NCBI GenBank assembly: GCA_023423795.1
Contig: JAFAEX010000134.1
Coordinates: forward strand, 1-5,949
Length of the DNA: 5,949 bases
Origin: Chloroflexota bacterium
GTDB lineage: Bacteria > Chloroflexota > Chloroflexia > Thermomicrobiales > UBA6265
Direction: 5' to 3'
The notes beneath the pieces were generated by a model. That model was given only the letters and a program-made list of their open reading frames with translations. It did not search any database and was not told the DNA's origin. The translations under genes and the position numbers were made by a program. The stretch's first letter is position 1; every line of letters starts with the position of its first letter. Positions 5,391 through 5,949 of this stretch are shown piece after piece.

Positions 5391-5807
5391 CTATCCGGCG
5401 GACGTCGCACGGATGCGCTCGGCGGTGACTGTCCCGTCGAGGCTGCCGAGCACCGTTCCGTCGGGGCCAGCGATCTCGATTCGAAAGGGGCCGCTCCAGC
5501 CGTTGGCGTCGGCCCGCACCGTCGCGGTGACGGTGTGGGTTCCGATCGGTCGGCCGGTCTCGTCTGCGCCAAGGGTGATGAAGGTCATCGCCGCGCCGCC
5601 GTCGTTCGTCGGTTCCCACGAGCCGAAGGCGGACGACCAGTACTCGAGTTTGTGGTCCTGCCCGGCGGCTGCCGGCGTCGGCGAAGGGAAGGCGACGACG
5701 ACCGTTCCGTCCGATGAGAGCGTGGCGAGGTTCTCGCCACGGAACCCAGCCGAGGGCACATCGATCGACACGCGCCAGGATCCCACGACCGGATGCGGCG
5801 TCGTCAC
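5391..5807 (-). CDS. Small protein of unknown function, probably beta-rich
   Basis: A 138-residue protein that I do not recognise. It has no signal peptide, membrane segment or cysteine, so it is probably cytoplasmic. Alternating beta-like stretches dominate: GSWRVSIDV (9-17), ENLATLSSDGTVVVAF (25-40), AMTFITLGAD (73-82), THTVTATVRAD (90-100), FRIEIAGPDGTVLGSLDGTV (109-128). The opening G-x-W followed by repeated antiparallel-like strands recalls lipocalin-type barrels, but this is pattern resemblance only. The start is GTG at 5807-5805. AAGGAGG (complement of 5813-5819), a full match to the anti-Shine-Dalgarno, lies five bases upstream and makes the start secure. Related repeats flank the gene on both sides. 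The opposite-strand and shifted frames over the same DNA are Arg-rich or Ser/Pro-rich shadows. Confidence is high that it is a gene, low on function. Confidence 0.82.
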   Translation of the reverse strand: MTTPHPVVGSWRVSIDVPSAGFRGENLATLSSDGTVVVAFPSPTPAAAGQDHKLEYWSSAFGSWEPTNDGGAAMTFITLGADETGRPIGTHTVTATVRADANGWSGPFRIEIAGPDGTVLGSLDGTVTAERIRATSAG

Positions 5808-5819
5808 GCTGTCCTCCTT
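5805..5819 (-). promoter_or_regulatory. Shine-Dalgarno that fixes a GTG start
   Basis: On the minus strand AAGGAGG (complement of 5813-5819) is followed by five bases and then GTG at 5807. No ATG start is available in this frame, so the ribosome-binding site decides the call. Confidence 0.8.
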
Positions 5820-5871
5820 GTACGGAATCCGGCAGGTCGCTTTCGTTTCGCCCGCGCGAGACGCCGTGCGG

Positions 5872-5949
5872 TCGTAGGGGAGGGACCCGTGCCCTCACGC
5901 GTCCGTACGCGACTCCGGGCGCGGGAGGGCACGGGTCCCTCCCCTACGA
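5872..5949. repeat. Perfect 25-bp inverted repeat at right window edge
   Basis: 5872-5896 (begins TCGTAGGGGAGGG) is the exact reverse complement of 5925-5949, with a 28-nt loop that itself contains CGCGT/ACGCG arms (5898-5902 and 5907-5911). A related copy with one base deleted lies at 5341-5360. The pair begins 64 bases upstream of the minus-strand GTG start. The element touches the window edge and may continue beyond it. It is REP/BIME-like in form. Confidence 0.75.

Overview
The window is 5.9 kb of GC-rich bacterial DNA. Five protein genes are well supported, and an unusually large share of the intergenic space is palindromic or repeated. Three of the five genes start with GTG, and all five have a recognisable Shine-Dalgarno sequence. 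The base composition, the alanine- and proline-rich secreted protein with an NTF2/SnoaL-like tail, and the GC-rich palindromic intergenic repeats would fit a Chloroflexota lineage such as Thermomicrobia/Sphaerobacter. That is inference only: the window has no rRNA or other marker gene.

Layout. Positions 1-602 hold no convincing gene: one doubtful frame runs in from the left edge, followed by a perfect 12-bp hairpin and a rho-independent terminator-like hairpin (446-472). Next on the + strand come a secreted protein of unknown function (603-1382) and a hydroxyethylthiazole kinase, thiM (1511-2323). A 218-bp palindromic element (2352-2569) separates thiM from a minus-strand PfkB-family sugar kinase of the 2-keto-3-deoxygluconate kinase type (2628-3617). 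That kinase is divergent from a D-2-hydroxyacid dehydrogenase (3777-4739), and the 159-bp gap between them carries a 9-bp direct repeat. A strong hairpin (4799-4845) follows the dehydrogenase.

Positions 4740-5390 contain no gene that I can support. They contain two AT-rich arrays of 11-bp units (4921-4975 and 5152-5195) facing each other in inverted orientation and sharing a perfect 26-bp core, with a 14-bp palindrome between them. The last gene (5391-5807, minus) encodes a 138-residue protein of unknown function, probably beta-rich. Copies of one repeat family lie on both sides of it: an imperfect copy just downstream (5321-5371) and a perfect 25-bp inverted pair upstream that runs into the right window edge (5872-5949).

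Functionally this looks like small housekeeping and accessory metabolism: thiazole salvage for thiamine, and a possible sugar-acid pair of kinase and dehydrogenase. I see no defence system, CRISPR array, transposase, tRNA or rRNA. The most unexplained material is the inverted 11-bp phased arrays and the two other palindromic repeat families.
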